Shown here: positions 49,725 to 60,913 of the stretch, piece by piece | How positions within the stretch are numbered: the stretch's first letter is position 1 | Layout of the letters: the number at the start of each line of letters is the position of its first letter | DNA from: Mixta calida | GTDB lineage: Bacteria; Pseudomonadota; Gammaproteobacteria; Enterobacterales; Enterobacteriaceae | Assembly: GCF_002953215.1 (NCBI RefSeq) | Contig: NZ_CP026378.1 | Coordinates: 310,001 to 374,000, forward strand | Length of the DNA: 64,000 nt | Reading direction: 5' to 3' | Translations under genes and position numbers: made by a program | The notes under the pieces: generated by a model | Seen by the model: only the letters and a program-made list of their open reading frames with translations | Databases searched by the model: none | What the model was told of the DNA's origin: nothing

Positions 49725-50582
49725 ATGACCAAAGAAATGCACACTTTAGCTATTGCTCCTCTTGGTAACCTGGAATCTTATATTCGGGCTGCCAATACCT
49801 GGCCGATGCTAACGGCAGAAGAGGAAAAAGCGCTGGCTGAACGGCTGCATTACCAGGGCGATCTGGATGCGGCTAAAACGCTGATCCTGTCCCACCTCCG
49901 CTTTGTTGTTCATATCGCTCGTAACTACGCGGGCTACGGCCTGCCGCAGGCGGATCTGATTCAGGAAGGCAACATCGGCCTGATGAAAGCGGTGCGCCGC
50001 TTCAACCCTGAAGTCGGGGTTCGTCTGGTGTCGTTCGCTGTTCACTGGATTAAGGCGGAAATTCACGAGTATGTGCTGCGTAACTGGCGCATCGTGAAAG
50101 TGGCCACCACAAAAGCGCAGCGCAAACTGTTTTTTAACCTGCGTAAAACCAAGCAGCGTCTGGGCTGGTTTAACCAGGATGAAGTGGAGATGGTGGCGCG
50201 TGAGCTTGGCGTGAGCAGCAAAGACGTCCGCGAAATGGAATCGCGCATGGCGGCGCAGGATATGACTTTTGACCTGACCTCGGACGATGAATCCAGCGAA
50301 GGGAAAAGCATGGCGCCGGTGCTTTATCTGCAGGATAAAACCTCTGACTTTGCTGACGGCATCGAAGAGGACAACTGGGAAAACCATGCGGCCGATAAGC
50401 TGAGCGATGCGCTGCAGGGCCTGGATGAACGCAGCCAACATATTATTCGCGCCCGCTGGCTGGACGACGACAATAAAACTACGTTACAGGAGCTGGCCGA
50501 TAAATATGGCGTCTCCGCCGAGCGTGTACGTCAGCTAGAGAAAAACGCGATGAAAAAATTGCGTATGGCGATCGAAGCATAA
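49725..50582 (+). CDS. rpoH: RNA polymerase heat-shock sigma factor RpoH (sigma-32)
   Basis: A 285-residue sigma factor directing heat-shock transcription. Region 2 ([40 protein letters not shown]), the RpoH box QRKLFFNLR (132-140) and region 4.2 ([20 protein letters not shown]) are present. Translation in E. coli is controlled by an mRNA thermosensor in the first 250 bases of the coding region; the coding start here ([20 protein letters not shown]) is similar enough that this may apply. ATG 49725 follows GTGAGGG. Confidence 0.97.
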   Translation: MTKEMHTLAIAPLGNLESYIRAANTWPMLTAEEEKALAERLHYQGDLDAAKTLILSHLRFVVHIARNYAGYGLPQADLIQEGNIGLMKAVRRFNPEVGVRLVSFAVHWIKAEIHEYVLRNWRIVKVATTKAQRKLFFNLRKTKQRLGWFNQDEVEMVARELGVSSKDVREMESRMAAQDMTFDLTSDDESSEGKSMAPVLYLQDKTSDFADGIEEDNWENHAADKLSDALQGLDERSQHIIRARWLDDDNKTTLQELADKYGVSAERVRQLEKNAMKKLRMAIEA

Positions 50583-50599
50583 CGCGCTAACGCGAAACG

Positions 50600-50624
50600 G
50601 GGCGGCTGAAAAGCCGCCCTTTTT
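50600..50624 (+). terminator. Terminator of rpoH
   Basis: GGGCGGCT, GAAA tetraloop, AGCCGCCC and five T, 18 bases after the rpoH stop. Confidence 0.9.
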
Positions 50625-50687
50625 GTTTGCGCGCCGCGTCTTCTTCGGCGCGCGGCGATATCATCCGGCGCGCCCTGTCAGAAACCG

Positions 50688-51083
50688 TTATTCCCGGTTC
50701 AATACCCAGCCGTCCGCCTGGGTACGAAAGCCGCAGGACTGCATAAAGGCGGCGATAACCGGCTGATCGCCTTTGCCGTCATCCGCAATCCACCAGTGCG
50801 ACAGCGACGGATTCTGCGCCATTACGTCCTCTACTAAATAACGCCCCACGCCGCGACGTCGCGTTACTTCTCTCACCTCCAGCTGCGACAGCGTCCCCTG
50901 CGTGCCGCGGATCTCCAGAATTACCGCTCCCAGCAGACGATCGTTAAAGCGCGCTGCGTAGAGCCTGTGGTTCTCGTTCAGCCTGTTTTCCAGCGCGCGG
51001 CAGTCGGTGCCCGGCCAGATTTTTTCAATATCGATACAATCCTGATCGCTGAGTTGTTGCAGCCTGATGATAGTCAGTTTCAT
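50688..51083 (-). CDS. panM: PanD-activating acetyltransferase-fold protein PanM (PanZ)
   Basis: A 131-residue GNAT-fold protein that binds acetyl-CoA and triggers self-cleavage of the pro-enzyme PanD, giving aspartate decarboxylase for pantothenate synthesis. Conserved parts include LTIIRLQQLSDQDCIDIEKI and the CoA loop REVTRRRGVGRYLVEDV. Its place between rpoH and liv is that of E. coli yhhK. ATG 51083. Confidence 0.92.
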   Translation of the reverse strand: MKLTIIRLQQLSDQDCIDIEKIWPGTDCRALENRLNENHRLYAARFNDRLLGAVILEIRGTQGTLSQLEVREVTRRRGVGRYLVEDVMAQNPSLSHWWIADDGKGDQPVIAAFMQSCGFRTQADGWVLNRE

Positions 51084-51486
51084 GGAATAATCTGCGCCCT
51101 GATAAAAGGCATATTGTAGCGAAAATGTACGAAAAGGAACGTGTAACCTTTTCTGTACGAAAACAAAGCAATCTGTTTTTTGCTGCCCGGCTGTTCCGAG
51201 TAAACACTTATTACTGCGCCTGTTGCCAGCATAACGCGCTGGATAAGTGGCTAAATAGCCACCGTAACTGCCAGATGATTCTCCTGTGATAACCGGTAGT
51301 TTTTGATTATCTCAGTTGATTTACAGAATAAAACTCCTGTTTAATGGACTGAAAAATAAAGCGTTATTTATAAAATCGGCGCGGAAATATTCCTAACTCG
51401 TTCACATTAAACAAGTTTTGTTCAATAACCCGCCGAACATAATCACAAAGCAAATCACAACAGACACAACAGATGGGGAAGTTCGG
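51084..51486. promoter_or_regulatory. panM/liv divergent region
   Basis: No gene lies in these 403 bases. A GTGGCT-AAAT-AGCCAC hairpin is at 51247-51262. The rest is AT-rich and must hold the liv promoter and leader, which in E. coli is under Lrp control. I see no defined operator. Confidence 0.45.
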
Positions 51487-52602
51487 ATGAATATCAGTAA
51501 AGGTCGCGTAATACTGGCTGGATGTGTGGCGCTGGCGATGAGTCATGCTGCGCTGGCGGAAGATATTAAGGTGGCGATTGTCGGCGCGATGTCCGGGCCG
51601 GTAGCGCAATATGGCGATATGCAGTTTACCGGCGCTACGCAAGCGATTGCCGATATCAACGCCAAAGGCGGGGTGAACGGCAATAAGCTGGTGGCGGTGA
51701 AATATGACGATGCCTGCGATCCTAAACAGGCGGTGGCGGTGGCGAACAAAGTGGTCAACGAAGGCATTCGCTACGTTATTGGTCACCTTTGCTCCTCTTC
51801 CACGCAGCCCGCTTCCGATATCTACGAAGATGAAGGCATCCTGATGATCACCCCGGCCGCTACCGCGCCCGACCTGACCTCGCGCGGCTACCAGCTGATT
51901 ATGCGCACCACCGGCCTGGATTCCGATCAGGGTCCGACCGCGGCGAAATATATTCTCGACACTATCAAACCGCAGCGCATCGCGGTTGTGCATGACAAAC
52001 AGCAGTATGGCGAAGGCCTGGCGCGCTCAGTGCAGGAGAGCCTGAAGAAAGCGAACGCGCCGATCGCCATGTTTGAAGGCATTACCGCAGGCGATAAAGA
52101 TTTCTCCACCCTGGTGGCGCGTCTGAAGAAAGAGAACATCGACTTCGTTTACTTTGGCGGCTACTACCCCGAAATGGGCCAGATCGTGCGTCAGGCGCGC
52201 GCGGCCGGGCTGAAAACCCAGTTTATGGGACCGGAAGGGGTGGGCAACGCCTCGCTCTCCAATATCGCCGGCGCCGCTTCCGAAGGCATGCTGGTCACCC
52301 TGCCGAAACGCTATGACCAGGTGCCGGCGAACCAGCCGATCGTCGACGCGATCAAAGCGAAAAAACTGGACGCCACCGGGCCGTTCGTCTGGACAACCTA
52401 TGCCGCGCTGCAGTCGCTGGCCGCCGGTATGGAGCGCAGCAAGAGTGAAGAACCTGCCGACATCGCTAAAAACCTGAAAGAAGGCCAGCCGGTTCCTACC
52501 GTCATGGGCGATCTGAGCTGGGATAAGAAAGGCGATCTGAAAGGTTTTGAGTTCGGCGTGTTCAAGTGGCATGCCGACGGCACCTCCACCGCAGTGAAAT
52601 AA
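51487..52602 (+). CDS. livJ: Branched-chain amino acid periplasmic binding protein (LivJ/LivK)
   Basis: A 371-residue periplasmic binding protein with signal peptide cut after AALA. The mature start [20 protein letters not shown] and the block [20 protein letters not shown] are those of E. coli LivJ and LivK, which are about equally similar. Details such as TPAATAP and [11 protein letters not shown] favour LivJ, whereas the position right before livH is that of livK. Only one binding protein gene is present here. ATG 51487 is preferred over the earlier in-frame start at 51418. Confidence 0.93.
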   Translation: MNISKGRVILAGCVALAMSHAALAEDIKVAIVGAMSGPVAQYGDMQFTGATQAIADINAKGGVNGNKLVAVKYDDACDPKQAVAVANKVVNEGIRYVIGHLCSSSTQPASDIYEDEGILMITPAATAPDLTSRGYQLIMRTTGLDSDQGPTAAKYILDTIKPQRIAVVHDKQQYGEGLARSVQESLKKANAPIAMFEGITAGDKDFSTLVARLKKENIDFVYFGGYYPEMGQIVRQARAAGLKTQFMGPEGVGNASLSNIAGAASEGMLVTLPKRYDQVPANQPIVDAIKAKKLDATGPFVWTTYAALQSLAAGMERSKSEEPADIAKNLKEGQPVPTVMGDLSWDKKGDLKGFEFGVFKWHADGTSTAVK

Positions 52603-52695
52603 ATCGCGGTTCAGGCCGTATCAGAGTGCTGACACGCTCATGAGAGCGTTATCAACCCTCTGTCACAGCCGCAGCCGTATGTGATTTGGCAGTCC

Positions 52696-52717
52696 GGGGT
52701 CAGGCGTGCCTGGCCCC
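52696..52717 (+). other. Hairpin between the binding protein gene and livH
   Basis: GGGGTCAGG pairs with CCTGGCCCC (one G-U pair). There is no T tract. Such hairpins often protect the upstream mRNA and let the binding protein be made in excess over the membrane components. Confidence 0.6.
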
Positions 52718-52795
52718 TGTTCTATCCTGCACTTCGTGAAGACGGACGTTTTCTTGCTGTAGGCCGCGCCGCGCAGCTTTGTTGGGGTTTATGTT

Positions 52796-53722
52796 ATGTC
52801 CGAACAGTTTCTCTATTTTCTACAGCAGTTGCTTAACGGGGTGACCTTAGGCAGCACCTATGCGCTGATCGCCATCGGCTACACCATGGTTTACGGCATT
52901 ATCGGCATGATCAACTTCGCCCACGGCGAAGTCTATATGATCGGCAGCTATGTCTCTTTTATCGTTATCGCCGCGCTGATGATGGTGGGGATTGACGTCA
53001 GCTGGGTATTGATCGGCGCCGGTTTCCTTGCGGCGATCGTGATCGCCAGCGCCTGGGGCTGGAGCATCGAGCGCGTCGCCTATAAGCCGGTGCGCTCATC
53101 CAAGCGCCTGATCGCGCTGATTTCCGCCATCGGGATGTCTATTTTCCTGCAAAACTACGTCAGCCTGACGCAGGGCTCGCGCGATCTCGCGCTGCCAAGC
53201 CTGGTGAGCGGGCAGATGACGCTGGGTGAAAGCAACGGCTTCTCCGCGACCATCAGCACCATGCAGGTGGTGATCTGGCTGGTGACCTTCGTGGCGATGC
53301 TGGCGCTGACGCTGTTTATCCGCTATTCGCGCATGGGCCGCGCCTGTCGCGCCTGCGCCGAAGATCTGAAGATGGCCAGCCTGTTGGGCATCAATACCGA
53401 TCGCGTGATCTCGCTGACCTTCGTGATCGGCGCGGCGATGGCGGCGGTAGCGGGCGTGCTGCTGGGGCAGTTCTATGGCGTCATTAACCCCTACATCGGC
53501 TTCATGGCCGGTATGAAGGCCTTTACCGCGGCGGTGCTGGGCGGCATCGGCAGCATTCCCGGCGCGATGCTGGGCGGCCTGGTGCTGGGCATCGCCGAAG
53601 CGCTGACCTCCGCCTATCTCAGCACGGAATATAAGGATGTGGTCTCTTTTGCGCTGCTGATTGTGGTGCTGCTGGTGATGCCGACGGGCATTCTGGGTCG
53701 GCCGGAGGTAGAGAAAGTATGA
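52796..53722 (+). CDS. livH: Branched-chain amino acid permease LivH
   Basis: A 308-residue inner-membrane permease with about eight spans. [20 protein letters not shown] at the start and [17 protein letters not shown] near the end are family signatures. It pairs with LivM. Its stop overlaps the livM start (ATGA). Confidence 0.96.
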   Translation: MSEQFLYFLQQLLNGVTLGSTYALIAIGYTMVYGIIGMINFAHGEVYMIGSYVSFIVIAALMMVGIDVSWVLIGAGFLAAIVIASAWGWSIERVAYKPVRSSKRLIALISAIGMSIFLQNYVSLTQGSRDLALPSLVSGQMTLGESNGFSATISTMQVVIWLVTFVAMLALTLFIRYSRMGRACRACAEDLKMASLLGINTDRVISLTFVIGAAMAAVAGVLLGQFYGVINPYIGFMAGMKAFTAAVLGGIGSIPGAMLGGLVLGIAEALTSAYLSTEYKDVVSFALLIVVLLVMPTGILGRPEVEKV

Positions 53723-54993
53723 AGCCCGCTCAATTTATCAATGCCATTATCTCGGCGCTGATGCTGCTGATACTGGCGGCTTTCTTTATGGGGCTGCGCC
53801 TTGACCTTGAAGGCACGCGGCTGGTGGTGGAAAACGCGGGCAGCGTGCGCTGGAACTGGATCGCCGTCGGCTGCGCCGTGGTGTTTATCTTTCAGCTGCT
53901 GCGCCCGCTGTTCGGCCGCGGCCTGAAGCGCGGCGGTCACGGCGGTTTCGTCCTGCCGAGCTTTGACGGCAGCACGCCGAAACAGAAGCTGCTGGCGCTG
54001 CTGTTTATCGTGGCGGCGGTGATCTGGCCGTTTCTCGTCTCGCGCGGCACGGTGGACATTGCTACCCTGACGTTGATCTACGTGATGCTCGGTCTCGGCC
54101 TGAACGTGGTGGTGGGACTCTCCGGCCTGCTGGTGCTGGGCTACGGCGGCTTCTACGCCATCGGCGCCTACACCTTCGCGCTGCTGAACCACTACTACGG
54201 CCTGGGCTTCTGGCAGTGTCTGCCGCTGGCGGGGCTGGTGGCGGCGATGTTCGGCCTGCTGCTCGGTTTCCCGGTGCTGCGCCTGCGCGGCGATTATCTG
54301 GCGATCGTCACGCTCGGCTTCGGCGAAATCGTGCGTATCCTGCTGCTGAACAATACCGCCATTACCGGCGGGCCGAACGGCATCAGTCAGATACCGAAGC
54401 CGACCTTTTTCGGCCTGGAGTTTAACCGCAGCCCGCGCGAAGGCGGCTGGGACACTTTCCACCACTTCTTTGGGCTGAAGTACGATCCCAGCGACCGCAT
54501 TATCTTCCTCTATCTGGTGGCGTTGCTGTTGGTGGTGCTGACGCTGTTCGTAATCAATCGGCTGCTGCGTATGCCGCTGGGCCGCGCCTGGGAAGCGCTG
54601 CGCGAAGATGAAATCGCCTGCCGCTCGCTGGGTCTCAGTCCGACGCGCATTAAGCTGACCGCCTTTACTATCAGCGCCGCCTTCGCCGGTTTCGCCGGCA
54701 GCCTGTTCGCCGCGCGGCAGGGCTTTATCAGCCCCGAATCTTTTACCTTCGCCGAATCGGCCTTTGTATTGGCGATTGTGGTGCTGGGCGGTATGGGTTC
54801 GCAGCTGGCGGTGATTCTGGCGGCGATACTGCTGGTGGTGTCGCGCGAGCTGATGCGCGATCTCAACGAATACAGCATGCTGGTGTTAGGCGCGCTGATG
54901 GTGCTGATGATGATTTGGCGTCCGCAGGGGCTGTTGCCGATGCAGCGTCCACAGCTGAAGTTGAAGCGTGATGAACAAGGAGAGCAGGCATGA
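53719..54993 (+). CDS. livM: Branched-chain amino acid permease LivM
   Basis: A 424-residue inner-membrane permease with an extra N-terminal segment typical of LivM. Core features: [35 protein letters not shown] and the EAA-like loop [20 protein letters not shown]. Overlaps livH and livG by four bases each. Confidence 0.96.
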   Translation: MKPAQFINAIISALMLLILAAFFMGLRLDLEGTRLVVENAGSVRWNWIAVGCAVVFIFQLLRPLFGRGLKRGGHGGFVLPSFDGSTPKQKLLALLFIVAAVIWPFLVSRGTVDIATLTLIYVMLGLGLNVVVGLSGLLVLGYGGFYAIGAYTFALLNHYYGLGFWQCLPLAGLVAAMFGLLLGFPVLRLRGDYLAIVTLGFGEIVRILLLNNTAITGGPNGISQIPKPTFFGLEFNRSPREGGWDTFHHFFGLKYDPSDRIIFLYLVALLLVVLTLFVINRLLRMPLGRAWEALREDEIACRSLGLSPTRIKLTAFTISAAFAGFAGSLFAARQGFISPESFTFAESAFVLAIVVLGGMGSQLAVILAAILLVVSRELMRDLNEYSMLVLGALMVLMMIWRPQGLLPMQRPQLKLKRDEQGEQA

Positions 54994-55757
54994 GTCAGCC
55001 TTTACTGGCCGTAGAGGGCCTGATGATGCGCTTCGGCGGTCTGCTGGCGGTCAACAACGTGTCGCTTGAGCTGCGTCCGCAGGAGATCGTCTCTTTAATC
55101 GGGCCGAACGGCGCCGGAAAAACCACGGTGTTCAACTGCCTGACCGGTTTTTATAAGCCGACCGGCGGATCGATTAAGCTGCGCGACCATCAATTGGCGG
55201 GCATGGCGGGCCAGCAGATCGCCCGTATGGGGATTGTGCGCACCTTCCAGCATGTGCGTCTGTTCCGTGAAATGACGGTGATTGAAAACCTGCTGGTGGC
55301 GCAGCATCAACATCTGAAAAGCGGCCTGTTTTCCGGCCTGCTGAAAACGCCCGCTTTTCGCCGCAGCGAAGGCGAGGCGCTGGACTACGCCGCCAGCTGG
55401 CTACGGCGCGTCGGTTTACTGGAAATGGCGAACCGTCAGGCGGGCAACCTGGCCTACGGCCAGCAGCGACGTCTGGAGATCGCGCGTTGTATGGTGACGC
55501 GCCCGGAAATCCTGATGCTGGATGAACCGGCGGCGGGGCTCAACCCTAAAGAGACCCACGAGCTGGATGCGCTGATCGCCGAACTGCGCAGCGAGCATAA
55601 GGTATCGGTGCTGTTAATTGAGCATGATATGAAACTGGTGATGGGCATTTCCGATCGGATTTACGTAGTGAATCAGGGAACGCCGTTGGCGAACGGCACG
55701 CCGGAAGAAGTGCGCAACAACCCGGACGTGATCCGCGCATATTTAGGTGAGGCATAA
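54990..55757 (+). CDS. livG: Branched-chain amino acid ABC ATPase LivG
   Basis: A 255-residue ATPase: Walker [10 protein letters not shown], signature [13 protein letters not shown] (degenerate, as usual for LivG) and Walker [14 protein letters not shown]. It energises leucine, isoleucine and valine uptake with LivF. Confidence 0.96.
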   Translation: MSQPLLAVEGLMMRFGGLLAVNNVSLELRPQEIVSLIGPNGAGKTTVFNCLTGFYKPTGGSIKLRDHQLAGMAGQQIARMGIVRTFQHVRLFREMTVIENLLVAQHQHLKSGLFSGLLKTPAFRRSEGEALDYAASWLRRVGLLEMANRQAGNLAYGQQRRLEIARCMVTRPEILMLDEPAAGLNPKETHELDALIAELRSEHKVSVLLIEHDMKLVMGISDRIYVVNQGTPLANGTPEEVRNNPDVIRAYLGEA

Positions 55758-55758
55758 C

Positions 55759-56472
55759 ATGGCGAATCCGATTTTAACGCTCAGCAAGGTGAGCGCGCAC
55801 TACGGCAAGATTCAGGCACTGCATCAGGTCAGCCTGCATATCAACCAGGGCGAAATCGTCACGCTGATCGGCGCCAACGGCGCGGGGAAAACCACGCTGC
55901 TCGGCACGCTGTGCGGCGAACCGCGCGCGTCTGAAGGAGAGATTACCTTTGACGGCAAGGCGATTACCGACTGGCAGACGGCGCGCATCATGCGCGAAGC
56001 GATCGCCATCGTACCGGAAGGACGCCGCGTCTTTTCGCGCATGACGGTAGAGGAGAACCTGGCGATGGGCGGTTTTTTCGCCAGCCGCCAGCAGTATCAG
56101 CAACGCATCGAGCGGGTCTACGATCTCTTTCCGCGTCTGCTGGAGCGTCGGGTGCAGCGCGCCGGCACCATGTCCGGCGGCGAACAGCAGATGCTGGCGA
56201 TTGGCCGCGCGCTGATGAGCCAGCCGCGCCTGCTGCTGCTGGATGAGCCGTCGCTCGGCCTCGCGCCGATCATCATCCAGCAGATCTTCGATACCATCGA
56301 ACAGCTGCGTCAGGAGGGCATGACCATCTTCCTGGTGGAGCAGAACGCCAACCAGGCGCTGAAGCTGGCCGACCGCGGCTACGTGCTGGAAAACGGCCAC
56401 GTCGTGCTGGAGGACAGCGGCGATGCGCTGCTGGCGAACGAGGCGGTGCGCAGCGCCTACCTCGGCGCGTAA
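55759..56472 (+). CDS. livF: Branched-chain amino acid ABC ATPase LivF
   Basis: A 237-residue ATPase, the exact length of the E. coli protein from ATG 55759. Walker A GANGAGKTT, signature MSGGEQQMLAIGRAL and Walker B LLLLDEPSLGLAP are intact. It ends the liv operon; a frame open four codons earlier overlaps livG and is not used. Confidence 0.96.
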   Translation: MANPILTLSKVSAHYGKIQALHQVSLHINQGEIVTLIGANGAGKTTLLGTLCGEPRASEGEITFDGKAITDWQTARIMREAIAIVPEGRRVFSRMTVEENLAMGGFFASRQQYQQRIERVYDLFPRLLERRVQRAGTMSGGEQQMLAIGRALMSQPRLLLLDEPSLGLAPIIIQQIFDTIEQLRQEGMTIFLVEQNANQALKLADRGYVLENGHVVLEDSGDALLANEAVRSAYLGA

Positions 56473-56483
56473 ATTTCACCGGC

Positions 56484-56510
56484 GGCCCGCGCTGACGCGG
56501 GCCGTTTTTT
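56484..56510 (+). terminator. Terminator of the liv operon
   Basis: GGCCCGCG, CTGA, CGCGGGCC, then GTTTTTT, just after the livF stop. Confidence 0.9.
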
Positions 56511-56586
56511 ATCTTTTTAATCCCATCCTGAATATCGGAAGGCGGGCCGTTTCTTTTTTCAGACGCGCCATCCCGCTGCCATCTCA

Positions 56587-56639
56587 CTGTCATTTTCCGG
56601 TCATTTAACGGTTATCTTTCCGTCATTTTCGCGTGTCAT
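56587..56639 (+). promoter_or_regulatory. Pho-box array upstream of ugpB
   Basis: Seven-base units CTGTCAT (56587), CGGTCAT (56598), CGGTTAT (56609) and CCGTCAT (56620) recur at exactly 11-base spacing, the PhoB half-site pattern, giving two tandem Pho boxes. A fifth, GTGTCAT (56633), is offset by two bases. TACAAT at about 56682 is a candidate -10. This supports phosphate-starvation control of ugp. Confidence 0.9.
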
Positions 56640-56703
56640 GTTACTTCGCGAACGAAAAAAAAGCGTGATTTCGTATACACCTACAATGTCACAGGAAAAT
56701 GCT

Positions 56704-58023
56704 ATGTCCTCCTTTACGTTTCGTCATACCGCTCTCAGCATGGTGCTGGGGCTGGCACTGAGCAGCAACGCCCTAGCCGCGACGGAAATTCCGTTCTGGC
56801 ACTCAATGGAAGGCGAACTGGGCAAAGAAGTTGACTCACTGGCACAACGTTTTAACCAGGCGCACCCGGATTACAAAGTCGTACCGGTTTACAAAGGCAA
56901 CTATGAGCAGAGCCTGGCGGCGGGCATCGCAGCAGTGCGCACCGGCAAAGCGCCTGCGATATTGCAGGTGTATGAAGTGGGCACCGCTACCATGATGGCG
57001 TCGCGCGCCATTAAGCCGGTCTATGAAGTGTTTAACGATGCGGGCATCAAGTTCGATGAATCGCAGTTTGTGCCGACGGTCGCTGGCTATTATACCGATG
57101 CGAAAAGCGGTCATCTGCTGTCGCAGCCGTTCAACAGCTCCACGCCAGTGCTCTACTACAACAAAGACGCCTTCATAAAAGCGGGGCTCGATCCTGAGCA
57201 GCCGCCGAAAACCTGGCAGCAGCTTGAGAAGGATACTGCGGCGCTGCGTAAAGCGGGTGTGAAATGCGGCTACGCCAGCGGCTGGCAGGGCTGGATCCAG
57301 ATTGAAAACTTCAGCGCCTGGCACGGTCTGCCGGTCGCGACGGAAAACAACGGCTTCGGCGGGACGAATGCGCAGCTGATTTTCAACAAGCCGGAGCAGG
57401 CGCGTCATATCGCCATGCTGGAGGAGATGAACAAGAAAGGAGACTTCACCTACTTTGGCCGTAAGGATGAGTCGACCGAGAAGTTCTACAACGGCGACTG
57501 CGCCATCACCACCGCCTCTTCCGGTTCGCTGGCGGACATTCGTCAGCACGCCAAATTCAACTACGGCGTCGGCATGATGCCGTATGACGAAACCGTGCCC
57601 GCCGCGCCGCAGAACGCCATTATCGGCGGCGCCAGTCTGTGGGTGATGCAGGGCAAAGACAACGCCACCTATAAAGGCGTCGCCGAGTTTCTGCAATTCC
57701 TGACCCAGCCGGAAATCGCCGCCGAATGGCATCAGAAAACCGGCTATCTGCCGATCACGCAGGCCGCTTTCGACCTGACGCGCCAGCAGGGTTTCTATGA
57801 CAAAAACCCCGGCGCGGATATCGCCACCCGCCAGATGCTGAACAAGCCGCCGTTGCCGTTCACCAAAGGGCTGCGCCTCGGCAATATGCCGCAGATCCGC
57901 ACCATTGTGGATGAGGAACTGGAAAGCGTCTGGAACGGCAGCAAAACGCCGCAGGCCGCGCTGGATTCCGCCGTACAGCGCGGCAATCTGCTGCTGCGTC
58001 GCTTTGAGCAACAGGTGAAATAA
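56704..58023 (+). CDS. ugpB: sn-glycerol-3-phosphate binding protein UgpB
   Basis: A 439-residue periplasmic protein that binds glycerol-3-phosphate and glycerophosphodiesters. The signal peptide ends at SNALA, and the mature part starts [20 protein letters not shown] as in E. coli. The [20 protein letters not shown] block lines the ligand site. ATG 56704 after ACAGGAAA is preferred over the in-frame ATG at 56638, which lies inside the Pho-box array. Confidence 0.95.
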   Translation: MSSFTFRHTALSMVLGLALSSNALAATEIPFWHSMEGELGKEVDSLAQRFNQAHPDYKVVPVYKGNYEQSLAAGIAAVRTGKAPAILQVYEVGTATMMASRAIKPVYEVFNDAGIKFDESQFVPTVAGYYTDAKSGHLLSQPFNSSTPVLYYNKDAFIKAGLDPEQPPKTWQQLEKDTAALRKAGVKCGYASGWQGWIQIENFSAWHGLPVATENNGFGGTNAQLIFNKPEQARHIAMLEEMNKKGDFTYFGRKDESTEKFYNGDCAITTASSGSLADIRQHAKFNYGVGMMPYDETVPAAPQNAIIGGASLWVMQGKDNATYKGVAEFLQFLTQPEIAAEWHQKTGYLPITQAAFDLTRQQGFYDKNPGADIATRQMLNKPPLPFTKGLRLGNMPQIRTIVDEELESVWNGSKTPQAALDSAVQRGNLLLRRFEQQVK

Positions 58024-58030
58024 ACCGGGT

Positions 58031-58050
58031 CGGGCGGCAAAGGCCGCCCG
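58031..58050 (+). other. Hairpin between ugpB and ugpA
   Basis: CGGGCGGC, AAAG, GCCGCCCG without a T tract, seven bases after ugpB. It probably stabilises or partly terminates the binding-protein mRNA. Confidence 0.65.
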
Positions 58051-58106
58051 GCTATCCGCTGACGCAACGCACGTTTTATCCCGCCGATCTGTTATGGAAT
58101 TGCCGC

Positions 58107-58994
58107 ATGTCCAGCTCTCGTCCCGTTTTTCATTCGCGCTGGTTACCCTGGGTGCTGGTTCTGCCCCAGCTGTTAATCACGCTGATCTTTTTTATCTGGC
58201 CCGCCGGAGAAGCGCTCTGGTATTCGGTGCAGAATGTCGATCCCTTCGGCTTTTCCAGCACCTTTGTCGGGCTGGAAAATTTCCGCCGCCTGCTGGACGA
58301 CGACTACTATCTGGAATCCTTCTGGACCACGCTGATCTTCAGCGCGCTGGTGACCGGCTGCGGGCTGATTATCTCGCTGCTGTTCGCTGCGCTGGCGGAC
58401 TACGTGCTGCGGCTGCGCCGCTTTTATCAGACGCTGCTGCTGCTGCCCTACGCGGTAGCGCCCGCTATCGCAGCGGTGCTGTGGATGTTCCTGTTTAATC
58501 CCGGCATCGGCCTGATCACCCATTTCCTGCATGACTTCGGCTACAACTGGAACCATGCGCAGAGCAGCGGACAGGCGATGTTTCTGGTGGTGCTGGCCTC
58601 GGTCTGGCAGCAGATCAGCTACAACTTTCTGTTCTTCTTCGCGGCGCTGCAATCGATTCCCCGTTCGCTGGTGGAGGCGGCCGCCATCGACGGCGCCGGG
58701 CCGGTGCGCCGCTTCTTCAGTTTATCGCTGCCGTTGATCGCGCCGGTGAGCTTCTTCTTGCTGGTGGTGAACCTGGTGTACGCCTTCTTTGACACCTTCC
58801 CGGTGATCGACGCGGCGACGCAGGGCGGGCCGGTGCAGGCGACCACCACGCTGATTTATAAAATCTACCGCGAAGGCTTTGCCGGTCTGGATCTCTCGTC
58901 GTCCGCCGCGCAGTCGGTGGTGCTGATGTTCTTAGTGATTATTCTGACCGTGATTCAGTTCCGCTACGTTGAGCGTAAGGTGCGTTACCAATGA
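58107..58994 (+). CDS. ugpA: Glycerol-3-phosphate ABC permease UgpA
   Basis: A 295-residue permease with six spans. The EAA motif is [21 protein letters not shown]. It forms the channel with UgpE. Overlaps ugpE (ATGA). Confidence 0.96.
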   Translation: MSSSRPVFHSRWLPWVLVLPQLLITLIFFIWPAGEALWYSVQNVDPFGFSSTFVGLENFRRLLDDDYYLESFWTTLIFSALVTGCGLIISLLFAALADYVLRLRRFYQTLLLLPYAVAPAIAAVLWMFLFNPGIGLITHFLHDFGYNWNHAQSSGQAMFLVVLASVWQQISYNFLFFFAALQSIPRSLVEAAAIDGAGPVRRFFSLSLPLIAPVSFFLLVVNLVYAFFDTFPVIDAATQGGPVQATTTLIYKIYREGFAGLDLSSSAAQSVVLMFLVIILTVIQFRYVERKVRYQ

Positions 58995-59836
58995 TTGAAA
59001 ACCGGCGCGGGCTGGATATTTTCAGCCACCTGATGCTGATCGCCGGCATCCTGACCATTCTGTTTCCGCTATGGGTCGCCTTCGTCGCCGCGACGCTGGA
59101 TAACCAGCAGGTGTTTCAGGTGCCGATAACCCTGATCCCTGGCACCCAGCTGTGGCATAACGTGCGTGAAATCTGGCTGCACGGCGTCAGCAGCCAGAGC
59201 GCGCCGATGAGCGTGCTGCTGATCAATAGCACGCTGATGGCGCTGGGCATCACGATCGGCAAAATCACCGTTTCGATCCTTTCCGCGTTTGCGCTGGTCT
59301 GGTTTCGCTTTCCGCTGCGCAACCTGGTGTTCTGGATGATCTTTATTACCCTGATGCTGCCGGTGGAGGTGCGTATTTTCCCCACGGTAGAGGTGGTGGC
59401 GAACCTGAAGCTGCTCGACAGCTACAGCGGGTTGACCCTGCCGCTGATGGCCTCCGCGACCGCGACTTTTCTGTTTCGCCAATTCTTCATGTCGCTGCCG
59501 GATGAGCTGATCGAAGCGGCGCGGATTGACGGCGCCAGCCCGATGCGTTTCTTCCGCGATATCGTGCTGCCGCTGTCGCGCACCAACCTGGCGGCGCTGT
59601 TCGTGATCACCTTTATCTACGGCTGGAACCAGTATCTCTGGCCGATTCTGATCACCAGCGAAACGCGGATGGGCACCGCTGTGGCGGGCATTCGCAGCAT
59701 GATTTCGTCCGGCGAGGGTACTACCCAGTGGAATCTGGTGATGGCGGCGATGCTGCTGACGCTGATCCCGCCGGTAGTGGTGGTCATGGTGATGCAGCGG
59801 GCGTTTGTTCGTGGTCTGGTCGAAAGTGAGAAATAA
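58991..59836 (+). CDS. ugpE: Glycerol-3-phosphate ABC permease UgpE
   Basis: A 281-residue permease, partner of UgpA. The EAA loop is [20 protein letters not shown]. Length and spans match E. coli UgpE. Confidence 0.96.
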   Translation: MIENRRGLDIFSHLMLIAGILTILFPLWVAFVAATLDNQQVFQVPITLIPGTQLWHNVREIWLHGVSSQSAPMSVLLINSTLMALGITIGKITVSILSAFALVWFRFPLRNLVFWMIFITLMLPVEVRIFPTVEVVANLKLLDSYSGLTLPLMASATATFLFRQFFMSLPDELIEAARIDGASPMRFFRDIVLPLSRTNLAALFVITFIYGWNQYLWPILITSETRMGTAVAGIRSMISSGEGTTQWNLVMAAMLLTLIPPVVVVMVMQRAFVRGLVESEK

Positions 59837-59839
59837 ATT

Positions 59840-60913
59840 ATGGCAGCAGTAACCCTTCAGGCCGTTACTAAATCGTATGACGGCAAGCAGCAGATTATTC
59901 AGCCGTTGGATGTGTCGATCCGCGACGGCGAGTTTATGGTGATGGTCGGTCCTTCGGGCTGCGGCAAATCGACGCTGCTGCGTATGGTGGCGGGCCTGGA
60001 GCGCGTCACCAGCGGTGATATCTATATCGACGCCGAGCGCATGACGGAAAAGGAGCCGAAAGATCGCGGCATCGCGATGGTATTCCAGAACTACGCGCTC
60101 TATCCGCATATGACGGTGGAAGAAAACATGGCCTGGGGCCTGAAAATCCGCGGGATGGGACGCGAGCTGATCCGCCAGCGCGTGCTGGAAACGGCGCGCA
60201 GCCTGGAGCTGGAGGCGTTGCTGAAGCGTCGGCCGCGCGAGCTTTCCGGCGGTCAGCGTCAGCGCGTGGCGATGGGACGCGCCATCGTGCGCGAACCGGC
60301 GGTGTTTCTGTTTGATGAGCCGCTCTCCAACCTGGACGCGCGTCTGCGTGTACAGATGCGGCTGGAGTTGCAGCAGCTGCATCGTCGACTGCAAACCACC
60401 AGCCTGTACGTTACGCACGATCAGGTCGAAGCGATGACACTGGCGCAGCGGGTAATGGTGATGAATAAAGGGGTTGTCGAGCAGGTCGGCACGCCGGTGG
60501 AGGTTTACGAGCGTCCCGCCACGCGCTTCGTCGCCAGCTTTATCGGCTCGCCCGCCATGAACCTGTTCGACGGCCAGTTCAGCCACGACGGCGGCGCGTT
60601 TCAGCTGGCGGACGGCTTTGTGCTGCCGCTGGCCAACGCGCAAAGCCGCTGGGCGAACCAGGCGGCGACGCTGGGCATTCGCCCGGAGCATATTCGGCTT
60701 AGCAGTCGTGAGGCGGGCGGCATTCCCTTAACCGTCGATACGCTGGAGATCCTCGGCGCGGATAATCTGGCGCATGGCCGCTGGGGCGACAGGCAAGTTG
60801 TGGTACGCTTGCCGCACGTTGAGCGCCCTGCGCCGGGCAGCCTGCTGTGGCTGCATCTGCCGATGGAGGCGCTGCACTTTTTTTCTGCCGAACATGGAGC
60901 CCGACTGGAATGA
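59840..60913 (+). CDS. ugpC: Glycerol-3-phosphate ABC ATPase UgpC
   Basis: A 357-residue MalK-type ATPase: Walker [10 protein letters not shown], signature [15 protein letters not shown], Walker [12 protein letters not shown] and a C-terminal OB-type regulatory domain ([11 protein letters not shown]). Its stop overlaps the ugpQ start. Confidence 0.96.
   Translation: MAAVTLQAVTKSYDGKQQIIQPLDVSIRDGEFMVMVGPSGCGKSTLLRMVAGLERVTSGDIYIDAERMTEKEPKDRGIAMVFQNYALYPHMTVEENMAWGLKIRGMGRELIRQRVLETARSLELEALLKRRPRELSGGQRQRVAMGRAIVREPAVFLFDEPLSNLDARLRVQMRLELQQLHRRLQTTSLYVTHDQVEAMTLAQRVMVMNKGVVEQVGTPVEVYERPATRFVASFIGSPAMNLFDGQFSHDGGAFQLADGFVLPLANAQSRWANQAATLGIRPEHIRLSSREAGGIPLTVDTLEILGADNLAHGRWGDRQVVVRLPHVERPAPGSLLWLHLPMEALHFFSAEHGARLE

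Noticed and set aside
59069-60691. 540-codon frame antisense to ugpE and ugpC
   Set aside because: It spans two confirmed overlapping genes on the other strand and encodes a His/Gln/Arg-rich nonsense product.
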